Source: Hyphomonas sp. (lineage in GTDB: Bacteria > Pseudomonadota > Alphaproteobacteria > Caulobacterales > Hyphomonadaceae). From it: a DNA stretch of 64,000 nt. The DNA lies in the NCBI GenBank assembly GCA_002700305.1, contig PACZ01000012.1, forward strand, positions 1-64,000, in the 5' to 3' direction. The notes beneath the pieces were generated by a model. That model worked only from the letters and a program-made list of their open reading frames with translations. It was not told the origin of the DNA and ran no database searches. The position numbers were made by a program, and so were the translations under genes. This document shows positions 55,770-64,000 of this stretch, in pieces (the stretch's first letter is position 1; each line of letters starts with the position of its first letter).

Positions 55770-56467
55770 GTGTCTTTTCCTTTTTTTTGTGCTTCCGGGC
55801 GCGGGCCCGCTTCATTGATCGCCGAACCGACGAAGACGAGCGCCAGGGTCGCGAAGATGTAGGCCTGTACTGCGCCTGTGAGCATCTCCAGTGCCATCAA
55901 CGGGATCGGCACCAGTAGCCCTGCCAGCGACAGGACAATGCTGATGATGAACGCGCCGCTCATCACATTACCGAACAGGCGGATCATCAGCGAGAAATGA
56001 CGCGTGATCTGGCCGATCAGGTTCAACGGCAGCATGAACCAGCTGGGCCGAACAAACGACACCAGCCAGCCGCTCACGCCGAGGGACCGGATACCCCAGA
56101 GGATCGACGCGGCGAACACGATGACGGCCAGCGCGGCATCCGTCTCAAGATGCGCTGTCGGCGGTTCGACGCCCGGGACGAGAGACGACCAGTTGGCCGC
56201 GAGGATAAATATCAGCAATGTGCCGATCAGCGGGCGGAACCGGGCGGGGTCGCCCGGCACGGTTGCGCGGATCTCGCTGTCAAGCGTGGTAACGATCAGC
56301 TCAAGGACGGCCTGCGCCCTGCCAGGCTTGAGGCTCAGCTGCCGGGTGATCAGGAACGATCCCGCCGCAAGCACAGCCATAATGACCCATGTCACCACGA
56401 CCGGCCCCGTAATACCGAGAGGACCGATCGAGAACGCGGTCTCGACATTGAACGGAGAGCTGCCCAT
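55766..56467 (-). CDS. atpB: N-type ATPase subunit a
   Basis: About 233 residues from ATG 56467, which overlaps the stop of atpR by 1 nt. Key arginine in [19 protein letters not shown] (helix 4), preceded by [10 protein letters not shown]. Stator channel for the translocated ion. The longer frame to 56764 is excluded because it overlaps atpR and atpQ. Confidence 0.93.
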   Translation of the reverse strand: MGSSPFNVETAFSIGPLGITGPVVVTWVIMAVLAAGSFLITRQLSLKPGRAQAVLELIVTTLDSEIRATVPGDPARFRPLIGTLLIFILAANWSSLVPGVEPPTAHLETDAALAVIVFAASILWGIRSLGVSGWLVSFVRPSWFMLPLNLIGQITRHFSLMIRLFGNVMSGAFIISIVLSLAGLLVPIPLMALEMLTGAVQAYIFATLALVFVGSAINEAGPRPEAQKKGKDT

Positions 56468-56733
56468 CACCGCATCCCCCTCAGAACGATAAACCGGCCC
56501 AGCAGGATGCCTGCCGCTCCGGCCAGCAGCACCAGCGCCCCGCCTTGCGCGAACAGGAACAGCACGCTGCCCAGCAGGACCAACCGTCCAAGCTGAACCC
56601 CGACAGCAGACAAACGGCCTTCGACGATCCTGTTCGCGACCCATTCGAGGCTCGCAAAGTGCAGCCAGCCAGCGCCCAGTCCGGCGAGGCCCGCCAGCAA
56701 GGCAAGTATCGGGGCGCCCAGATCCGGCATCAT
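56467..56733 (-). CDS. atpR: N-type ATPase small membrane subunit AtpR
   Basis: About 88 residues (MMPDLGAPILALLAGLAGLGAGWLHF ...), predicted three helices with the pattern of the F1F0 ATPase subunit 2 family. Arg in EGRLSAVGVQLGR is conserved. Found only in N-ATPase operons, where it may help fill the ring or regulate. The start overlaps the atpQ stop (ATGA). Confidence 0.85.
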   Translation of the reverse strand: MMPDLGAPILALLAGLAGLGAGWLHFASLEWVANRIVEGRLSAVGVQLGRLVLLGSVLFLFAQGGALVLLAGAAGILLGRFIVLRGMR

Positions 56734-57001
56734 TGCTCCTGTATCCATCGCCAGGCCAGAACAAAGCCGAATACCGCTCCGGCCATCAGCAGGGCTGCGG
56801 CCATCGTGATGCCCGTATTCAGCCTGTCGTCCAGCCAGTTCCCGATAAACAGCCCAGTCAGGATAGGCACGATGATGATCCAGCCAAGTGCGCCTATGGT
56901 CGCGAACCGGCGGGCGAGCGACGGCTCCGGGTCGGCCTTGCCCGCCTTGTCCAGCGCGTCGGCGCGGCGGGCGGCTTCCTCTGTGCGGTCGTTGTCGTCG
57001 C

Positions 57002-57005
<4 letters not shown>
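56730..57005 (-). CDS. atpQ: N-type ATPase small membrane subunit AtpQ (AtpI-like)
   Basis: A 91-residue protein: charged N-terminus, then two helices (FATIGALGWIIIVPILTGLFIGNWLDD; MAAALLMAGAVFGFVLAWRW), matching the AtpI-like small subunit. It is the third gene of the operon, in the order expected for N-ATPases. It helps c-ring assembly in AtpI homologues. Confidence 0.85.
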
Positions 57006-58893
<1,888 letters not shown>

Positions 58894-58906
58894 TTAATTC
58901 TACCGA

Positions 58907-58919
58907 TGTTATTATAACA
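58907..58919. promoter_or_regulatory. Palindrome overlapping the -10 of the N-ATPase operon
   Basis: TGTTATTATAACA is a perfect palindrome; on the minus strand its centre contains TATAAT (58911-58916), a consensus -10, 63 nt upstream of atpD. A binding protein here would block transcription. No regulator is identified. Confidence 0.5.
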
Positions 58920-59147
58920 CGCTGTTGTTTTGAATGCCGGTCTTTCCGGCAATTTACGTCCAACCCGGACATCCCGCCCACAGGCCATGGGCAAAGAATC
59001 TTTTTAGCTGGGTAGTGTTGAGAAAGCAGGTTCGAACGTGGTTTTGATCCAAGCTTCCATAATGAAGGGATCAGGTAGTAGGGTAACGTAAATAGCTCGC
59101 CAAACCTTCGTCGGCGCGCCCGCGTTCATCAAATGAAAGACAAATCC

Positions 59148-60437
59148 ATGCCCGCTATTTCGATTACACCAGAGCAAGTGTCCGACTATATCGCACAGGC
59201 GGGGCGCGATGCCTGGATTGTGCCTGATGTACCCGCTGATACCCAACGCCGCAAAATCCAGAAAGTCGGTGTCATTGGCGCCGGAACAATGGGCGGTGGA
59301 ATTTCGATGAACTTCGCCACTGTGGGCATTCCGGTTCTTGTTCTGGAACAAAAGCAGGAAGCCCTTGATCGGGGTCTCAGCGTGGTGCGCGGTCATTATC
59401 AGCGCAGTGCTGACAAGGGACGGTTTCCGCAAGACGAAGTCGAGGCGCGTATGGCGTGTCTGACGGGCACACTAAACATGGAAGACTTCGCAGACTGTGA
59501 TCTCGTCATCGAGGCTGTCTTTGAAGATATGGACCTGAAGAAGAAAATATTCTCCGATCTGGACCGGATAATGAAGCCAGGCGCGATCCTTGCGACCAAT
59601 ACATCCGCATTGGACATCAACGAGATCGGAAGCGTCACCAAACGGCCTGAAGATGTCATCGGACTTCATTTTTTCTCCCCCGCCAATGTGATGAAGCTTC
59701 TCGAAATTGTTCGGACAGACCACACGGCAGATGATGTGATTGCAACGTGCATGGATCTGGCCAGGACCATCAACAAGATCGCGGTACTCGTTGGTGTCTG
59801 TCCTGGGTTTGTGGGTAACCGCATCCTGTTTGCCCGCCAGGCACAAGCGCAGAAGCTCGTCGCCAAGGGCGCCATGCCTTGGGACGTCGATGCTGCGCTG
59901 AATGCGTTCGGATTTCGAATGGGCCCTTATCAGATGTCAGACCTTGCCGGTCTGGATATCGGCTGGAAGAAGGGCGCGAAAACTGCCAACCCAATCCGCG
60001 ACGCACTTTGCGAACTTGACCGGCGTGGCCAGAAAACCGGTGCCGGCTATTATGACTATGATGAAAACCGCCGTCCGGTTCCGTCCGATGTGACGGCAAA
60101 AATCATTGCTGACATCACGGGCGTGGAAGCGGGATCGGCGCCTGGTCAAGAAGACATTATCGCGACCTGTATTCACCCGATGATCAATGAAGGGCTCAAG
60201 ATTCTCGAGGAGAAGAAAGCACAGCGGGCTTCAGATATCGATATAGTCTGGCTCAATGGCTATGGCTGGCCATCAGACAAAGGCGGGCCCATGCTCTATG
60301 GGGATATGGTCGGGGCCGAAGCGCTGCTCGCCACCATGGAGCGTCTTGGTGCAGAAGATGAACGCTTTGCGCCGAGTGAAACGCTCAAACGGCTCGCTAA
60401 GGACGGCGGCCGCTTTATCGACGTTCAACCCGGTTGA
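59148..60437 (+). CDS. 3-hydroxyacyl-CoA dehydrogenase (stand-alone)
   Basis: About 429 residues from ATG 59148 (59133 is the alternative). Rossmann motif VGVIGAGTMGGGI, LVIEAVFEDMDLKKKIF, catalytic HFFSPANVMKLLEIVR and FVGNRIL are clear, followed by two C-terminal 3HCDH domains (WDVDAALNAFGFRMGPYQMSDLAGLDIG; WLNGYGWPSDKGGPMLYGD). This is the dehydrogenase half of FadJ/PaaC-like multifunctional enzymes, without the crotonase domain; the linker RRKIQKVG is what normally joins the two. It oxidises 3-hydroxyacyl-CoA with NAD. It lies in the island between ATPase and IS. Confidence 0.9.
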   Translation: MPAISITPEQVSDYIAQAGRDAWIVPDVPADTQRRKIQKVGVIGAGTMGGGISMNFATVGIPVLVLEQKQEALDRGLSVVRGHYQRSADKGRFPQDEVEARMACLTGTLNMEDFADCDLVIEAVFEDMDLKKKIFSDLDRIMKPGAILATNTSALDINEIGSVTKRPEDVIGLHFFSPANVMKLLEIVRTDHTADDVIATCMDLARTINKIAVLVGVCPGFVGNRILFARQAQAQKLVAKGAMPWDVDAALNAFGFRMGPYQMSDLAGLDIGWKKGAKTANPIRDALCELDRRGQKTGAGYYDYDENRRPVPSDVTAKIIADITGVEAGSAPGQEDIIATCIHPMINEGLKILEEKKAQRASDIDIVWLNGYGWPSDKGGPMLYGDMVGAEALLATMERLGAEDERFAPSETLKRLAKDGGRFIDVQPG

Positions 60438-60463
60438 TGAGGCGACCGTATAGTCGCTTGGAA

Positions 60464-60514
60464 CTTGCTCGTCCGTGAAAACGGAGACTGGTTCGAATTC
60501 GTCTGACAGCACCG
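60464..60514 (+). repeat. IS6-type downstream repeat (copy 2, left of full IS)
   Basis: GTGAAAACGGAGACTGGTTC then GAATTCGTCTGACAGCACCG matches the sequence after the transposase stop of the neighbouring IS, but here no transposase precedes it. It is the tail of a lost copy. Confidence 0.7.
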
Positions 60515-60576
60515 CCAGCGGCGTTGTCAAAGCAACTGGTCTTGAGGCGGCGCATCTAGGCGTTTAGCCTTGGAAA

Positions 60577-61280
60577 ATGACCAATAACCCGTTCCATAAC
60601 TTCAAAACCTCGCCCGAGATCATCCAGCTTGCAGTCATGATGTATGTCCGATTTTCGCTGTCATTGAGGAATGTTGAAGACCTGCTCCATGAACGCGGCA
60701 TCGACATTTGCCACGAAACGGTCCGTCACTGGGGCGATCTGTTCGGGAATTACTTCGCGCACAAGATCTGCAAACGTCGATCGGAGGGTATGAAGCAAAG
60801 TCCGCAGTGGCAATGGCACCTGGACGAGGTCTTTGTAAAGATCCGTGGTCGGCTCATTACCTTTGGCGAGCGGTTGATCATGAGGGAGAGGTGCTGGAGT
60901 CGTTCGTCACGAAGACTCGTGACAAGGCTTCAGCATAGAAATTTATGAGAGAAGCCATGAAACGCTATGGTAATCCCAAGGTGGTCGTGACGGATAAATG
61001 CCCTTCATATCGGGCGGCCATGAAAGTGATCGGGAGCGAGAGGTGTCAGGAGACCGGCCGGCACCTGAACAATCGCGCCGAAAACTCACACTTGCCATTC
61101 CGACGAAGAGAACGCGCCATGTCCCGTTTCCGGCGCATGCGAAGTCTCCAGAAGTTTGCTTCAATCCATTCGTCTGTTTACAATCACTTCAACCATCAAA
61201 GAAATATCGAGAGCAGGGCCAGGTTCAAATCGTTACGCGACGCCGCTCTTCTCGAATGGCGGGAACTGATCGCTGCTTGA
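60577..61280 (+). pseudogene. IS6-family transposase, broken by a frameshift and a stop
   Basis: The start MTNNPFHNFKTSPEIIQLAV and LRNVEDLLHERGIDICHETV are typical of IS6/IS26-like transposases, with DDE residues HLDEVFVKIRG and VVTDKCPSYR and a C-terminal Glu region (TGRHLNNRAENSH). Near 60859 one T is missing (the peptide should read RLIYLWRAVDHEGEVLESF), then an in-frame TAG at about 60939 replaces a leucine codon; the frame reopens at 60945. It cannot make a full protein unless both are bypassed. Confidence 0.88.
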
Positions 61281-61282
61281 GA

Positions 61283-61334
61283 CCTGCTTGTCCCCGAAAA
61301 TCGGAGACTGGTTCGAGTTAGTCCGACACCACCG
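61283..61334 (+). repeat. IS6-type downstream repeat (copy 3)
   Basis: CCCCGAAAATCGGAGACTGG then TTCGAGTTAGTCCGACACC immediately after the transposase stop. Same orientation as copies 1 and 2. Confidence 0.75.
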
Positions 61335-61555
61335 CTTTTTGGAATGTGATAGGCCCAAAGTGCCTGCAATGGGGGTCTGCGCAAGCTTGCCAGCGATCAG
61401 TTCTGAACAATCTTAGATCGTATTCAAGAAGAGTTTCTATTGAAGAAACTGCCAATAAAACAACCTAAAAATGGAAATTGTGGTGAATTCCATTCCAATC
61501 ATTGCGCGGTTTTAATCATGATCCTAATGTCGCCAGGTTCAATTGGGGTTGTTTC

Positions 61556-62284
61556 ATGCGCGACTATGATGGCTCGGCTGTTCTTGAGGCAATCCGCGCG
61601 GTCCAGGCGACGCAGGCTGTCGATGAAACGATTGCTGTCCTGTCGGGTTTTATCGAATCTTATGGGTTCGAGCGGATCTTTCTTGGCCAGCTTGTGAACC
61701 CGGCAAATGTACCACTCAGGGAAATTCTCTATGTGTCCGACTGGCCAGACGAGCTCAAGGAGCATCGCCGGAGCCAGATGGCGATCCTGCATGACCCGAT
61801 TGCAATCTGTGCCCTGAGATCCAAGAGGCCCTTTAGCTGGGCTGAAGCTCGTGAGTATGCCTCCCGAGTGGGGAAAATGGTCGTCGACATGGTCCACGAC
61901 TATGGCATCACTGATGGCATTATGTTCCCTATGCACGCCCTACATAGTGTTTCCGGTGGCGTCTCACTTGGTGGAGGCAACAAGCTTGATCTCTCGCCCA
62001 CGCATATCAAGGAACTCGAGATCGTTTGCCAGACGGTCTATTATCACCTGGAAGAAATGCTGGGGCCTTTCCCGTACCAGAAGGTTGCCGAGCTGACGTA
62101 CAGAGAAACTGAATGTGTCCAGTTTGCCGCGGCCGGCAAGTCGAACTGGGAAATCGCACAGATCCTCGGCATCCAGGAAGATACGGTCAAGAAGACGCTC
62201 CGGCGGGCCAGTAACAAACTTGAGACAGTGAACCGGACACATCTGGTGGCGACGGCGATCGCGAAAAGCCAGATTTTTCCCTGA
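61556..62284 (+). CDS. luxR: LuxR-family quorum-sensing regulator
   Basis: About 242 residues from ATG 61556. Autoinducer-binding domain about 10-165 (FIESYGFERIFLGQLVN, FSWAEAREYASR, GITDGIMFPMHAL), then a LuxR-type HTH about 175-240 (LTYRETECVQFAAAGKSNWEIAQILGIQEDTVKKTLRRASNKL). It binds an acyl-homoserine lactone and controls genes, presumably including luxI immediately downstream. The 270 nt upstream are AT-rich, starting at the IS boundary, and hold its promoter region. Confidence 0.93.
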   Translation: MRDYDGSAVLEAIRAVQATQAVDETIAVLSGFIESYGFERIFLGQLVNPANVPLREILYVSDWPDELKEHRRSQMAILHDPIAICALRSKRPFSWAEAREYASRVGKMVVDMVHDYGITDGIMFPMHALHSVSGGVSLGGGNKLDLSPTHIKELEIVCQTVYYHLEEMLGPFPYQKVAELTYRETECVQFAAAGKSNWEIAQILGIQEDTVKKTLRRASNKLETVNRTHLVATAIAKSQIFP

Positions 62285-62288
62285 TCAA

Positions 62289-62304
62289 GTCCCCGAAAGG
62301 GGAC
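62289..62304 (+). promoter_or_regulatory. Palindrome GTCCCC-GAAA-GGGGAC between luxR and luxI
   Basis: A perfect 6-bp inverted repeat with a GAAA spacer, 16 bp long, 4 nt after the luxR stop. As DNA it resembles the lux-box class of dyads (CCCC-N4-GGGG type) bound by LuxR proteins; as RNA it is a stem with a GNRA tetraloop. Confidence 0.6.
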
Positions 62305-62320
62305 ATTGCCCTGCGGCAAT
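62305..62320 (+). promoter_or_regulatory. Palindrome ATTGCC-CTGC-GGCAAT between luxR and luxI
   Basis: A second perfect 6-bp inverted repeat with a 4-nt spacer directly abutting the first. Two dyads of equal size side by side may form a double LuxR operator or two stacked RNA stems. Confidence 0.6.
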
Positions 62321-62325
62321 ACTGG

Positions 62326-62362
62326 AACATGATCGCTCCTGAACCACAGGAGCGATCATGTT
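62326..62362 (+). promoter_or_regulatory. 16-bp perfect hairpin covering the luxI ribosome-binding site and start codon
   Basis: AACATGATCGCTCCTG (62326-62341), loop AACCA, CAGGAGCGATCATGTT (62347-62362). The 3' arm contains the Shine-Dalgarno AGGAG (62348-62352) and the luxI ATG (62358-62360). If the transcript folds here, translation initiation should be strongly blocked. Confidence 0.88.
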
Positions 62363-63008
62363 TAGGACGATCACACCAGAGAACCGGGACGAATACCAGG
62401 ACTTGCTCGATGATATGCACCGGATGCGGTACCGCATCGTGGTCGGTGAGTGGGGCTGGGAAATTCCGGGAATTCCCGAAGGTTATGACAAGGACCAGTT
62501 CGACACCGACAATACCGTTTACATCGTCGTCAGAAACGAGGTTGGTGAGGTCGTCGCGACCTCCCGTATGAACCCCACCACTCAGCCCCATATGCTGAGC
62601 GACCTGTTTGCTGATTATTGCGACCTGCAGCCCTATCCCGTCGGAACAGATGTCTGGGAATGCTCGCGTTTCGTCACCGACCGTTCCCTGTTGGCCGACC
62701 CGGTTGAGGATTTCCGGATCCGCTGCCGGCTGGGGATCGGGTTGACGGTGTTCTGTCTTGATAAGGGCATCAATCGCCTGAGCTGGCTCACTCATCAGAA
62801 ATTCTACAATCTCGTCCAGCGTGTCTGGAAAACCGAACCATTGGGACTGCCGCACCGGGAGGGCGACGACTGGGCTTGGATCCCAGCGGTGTCCCGGATC
62901 GACCAAGCAACGCTCGACCGGCAGATGGACCGTTTTCGCAATGCGGAAGAGATTGTTGCTCAGTATATGGCACCCAAACGCCGGGCAGGTGGGGGGAGAG
63001 TCGCATGA
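62358..63008 (+). CDS. luxI: LuxI-family acyl-homoserine-lactone synthase
   Basis: A 216-residue autoinducer synthase. The family core residues are all found at the positions of V. fischeri LuxI: Arg24, Trp34, Asp46 and Asp49 (in DKDQFD), Arg70, Phe84, Glu101, Arg104 (in WECSRF); the usual Phe28 is Val. It makes an acyl-homoserine lactone from S-adenosylmethionine and an acyl donor. Its RBS and start are in a hairpin, and its stop overlaps the next gene by 4 nt. Confidence 0.95.
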   Translation: MFRTITPENRDEYQDLLDDMHRMRYRIVVGEWGWEIPGIPEGYDKDQFDTDNTVYIVVRNEVGEVVATSRMNPTTQPHMLSDLFADYCDLQPYPVGTDVWECSRFVTDRSLLADPVEDFRIRCRLGIGLTVFCLDKGINRLSWLTHQKFYNLVQRVWKTEPLGLPHREGDDWAWIPAVSRIDQATLDRQMDRFRNAEEIVAQYMAPKRRAGGGRVA

Positions 63009-64000
63009 CCTGTAAATCGTCTGAACAAATAACTCCGGCGGACCGGGAAGTTTTCGAGCGCGATGGCGTTGTCTGCCTGCGAGGTGTGCTGAGCGGAAAG
63101 GAAGTCCGTCATCTGCGCAATGCGGTCGCACGCCAAATGGCAGGGCTCCGGAATTCGACGACAGGTTATGACTTCGAAGAGCTCGCAAAACAGGTCTGGG
63201 ATCCGGACCGGCCTATCGATATGGGCGCGGCCGAGCGTTTCGACATGAAGGCCCTGAAGGAAGTGGTCCGCAGTGATGAAACTGCCCGGCCGCTTCTTGA
63301 GGAGGACCCGTCCGACGAGGAAGGTCTTTTCTTTTACGATGTTGCGGCGTGGAAGTCGGACAGAGGCGTTCGAGAGGTGGCGTTCGATTCGGGGTTGCCG
63401 GAAATCGCCAGTGAATTGCTGGATGCTCGCTACCTCAATTTCTGGGAGGACACGACCTTCGTGAAGGCGCCACATACGCGACAGAAAACGGCCTTCCATC
63501 AGGACCTCGCCTATTTCCAGATCGAAGGCGGGCAATGCGTGGTTGTCTGGATCCCGCTCGACCCAGCGACACACGAGAGCGGAGTAATGCAGTATGTCCG
63601 AGGCTCTCACAGATGGGGAGAGACTTATGCGCCGAACCCGTTCATCTCGCAGACGCCATTCCGGTCGTCGGCTGAACAGAAGTGTCCTGACATCGAGTCT
63701 AATCCGGAGCAGTACGATATTGTGTCGTTCGATGTACAGCCCGGGGACGTGATCATCCATCACGTCATGACCATACATGGGGCAGGCGGGAACCGATCTG
63801 ACCAGTGGCGGCGGGCAGTTTCGTTCCGTTACTGCGGGGACGAGGTGCGCTATCTCGACCGCAAAGGGGCCATCCCACAGGTGGGGGTAGCGCGCGACCT
63901 GGAGGATGGTGACCGGCTGTTTTCAGCTGACTATCCGGTCGTGTGGCCGAAGCCCTGGCCGGGACTGAGCCTTGCGGATGCTTATGACGTTCTGGGTCCG
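63005..64000 (+). CDS. Phytanoyl-CoA dioxygenase (PhyH) family protein, luxI-coupled (partial)
   Basis: 332 residues are visible and the frame runs off the window. An ATG inside the luxI stop gives an ATGA overlap. Double-stranded beta-helix residues: HQD (His165, Asp167) in KTAFHQDLAYFQ, distal His258 in HVMTIHGAGGN and Arg269/270 for 2-oxoglutarate. PhyH enzymes hydroxylate acyl-CoAs or other small molecules using Fe(II) and 2-oxoglutarate. Coupled translation with luxI suggests it modifies the signal or its acyl precursor; I recall similar luxI-phyH pairs being described in sphingomonads but cannot check. Confidence 0.9.
   Translation, partial: MTCKSSEQITPADREVFERDGVVCLRGVLSGKEVRHLRNAVARQMAGLRNSTTGYDFEELAKQVWDPDRPIDMGAAERFDMKALKEVVRSDETARPLLEEDPSDEEGLFFYDVAAWKSDRGVREVAFDSGLPEIASELLDARYLNFWEDTTFVKAPHTRQKTAFHQDLAYFQIEGGQCVVVWIPLDPATHESGVMQYVRGSHRWGETYAPNPFISQTPFRSSAEQKCPDIESNPEQYDIVSFDVQPGDVIIHHVMTIHGAGGNRSDQWRRAVSFRYCGDEVRYLDRKGAIPQVGVARDLEDGDRLFSADYPVVWPKPWPGLSLADAYDVLGP

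Noticed and set aside
59004-59432. A 142-codon minus-strand frame upstream of the dehydrogenase
   Set aside because: Mostly antisense to the dehydrogenase gene, with no start signal or recognised motif.
60850-60945. Programmed frameshifting in the IS6-family transposase
   Set aside because: IS6 transposases are normally a single frame; the base loss is not at a clear slippery run and a separate TAG follows, so decay is more likely.

Overview
The window reads as a stretch of a GC-rich alphaproteobacterial chromosome, most likely a Caulobacterales/Hyphomonadaceae-type organism. This is inferred from codon use, abundant TonB receptors, the valine-degradation and acyl-CoA gene style, an NDUFS4-like complex I subunit and the rplU/rpmA/obgE block; no 16S gene is present to confirm it. 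Most of the DNA is densely coding, with short intergenic gaps and many 4-nt start/stop overlaps.

Layout. 1-4140 (minus): copper-resistance block with a DUF2231 membrane protein carrying a His-rich linker (cut by the window edge), copB, copA and a small exported protein preceded by a CsoR-like palindrome. 4749-6280 (plus): AbiEi/AbiEii-type type IV toxin-antitoxin pair in a less GC-rich patch. 6519-11300 (minus): vitamin B12 uptake operon btuBFCD under a cobalamin riboswitch, with a divergent PepSY membrane protein. 12712-20512: cytochrome bd assembly (cydDC, minus) divergent from cydABX, a DsrE-like protein and a c-type cytochrome (plus), closed by a convergent NsrR-type Fe-S regulator. 20882-28668: 1-Cys peroxiredoxin, an orphan ATP-grasp-like protein, an XRE regulator, CoA-transferase, hydrolases and an SDR. 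29043-32009: PiuC-like dioxygenase and a ZnuD-like TonB receptor with a candidate Zur box. 32092-36320: LysR regulator divergent from mmsA, enoyl-CoA hydratase and mmsB (valine/branched-chain catabolism). 37498-41765: RND efflux pair. 41847-51587: tRNA-Arg, tRNA-Pro, tRNA-Ser and housekeeping genes (complex I subunit, tesB, FATP-type acyl-CoA synthetase, RLAN/RimK ATP-grasp, proB, obgE, rpmA, rplU).

51588-61335 is an accessory island downstream of tRNA-Ser. It holds ACAGGGA repeats, a degenerate serine-recombinase C-terminus, a truncated IS6-family fragment, a complete alternative F-type ATPase operon of the N-ATPase gene order (atpDCQRBEFAG, minus), a 3-hydroxyacyl-CoA dehydrogenase and a second, broken IS6-family transposase in the same orientation. 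The ATPase cargo is therefore bracketed by related IS copies.

61556-64000 is a quorum-sensing operon: luxR, luxI and a phytanoyl-CoA dioxygenase-family gene that overlaps luxI by 4 nt and runs off the window. Between luxR and luxI lie three consecutive perfect hairpins/palindromes. The last has a 16-bp stem whose 3' arm contains the luxI ribosome-binding site and start codon, predicting translational gating of signal synthesis. This locus and the IS-bracketed N-ATPase island are the most interesting parts of the window.
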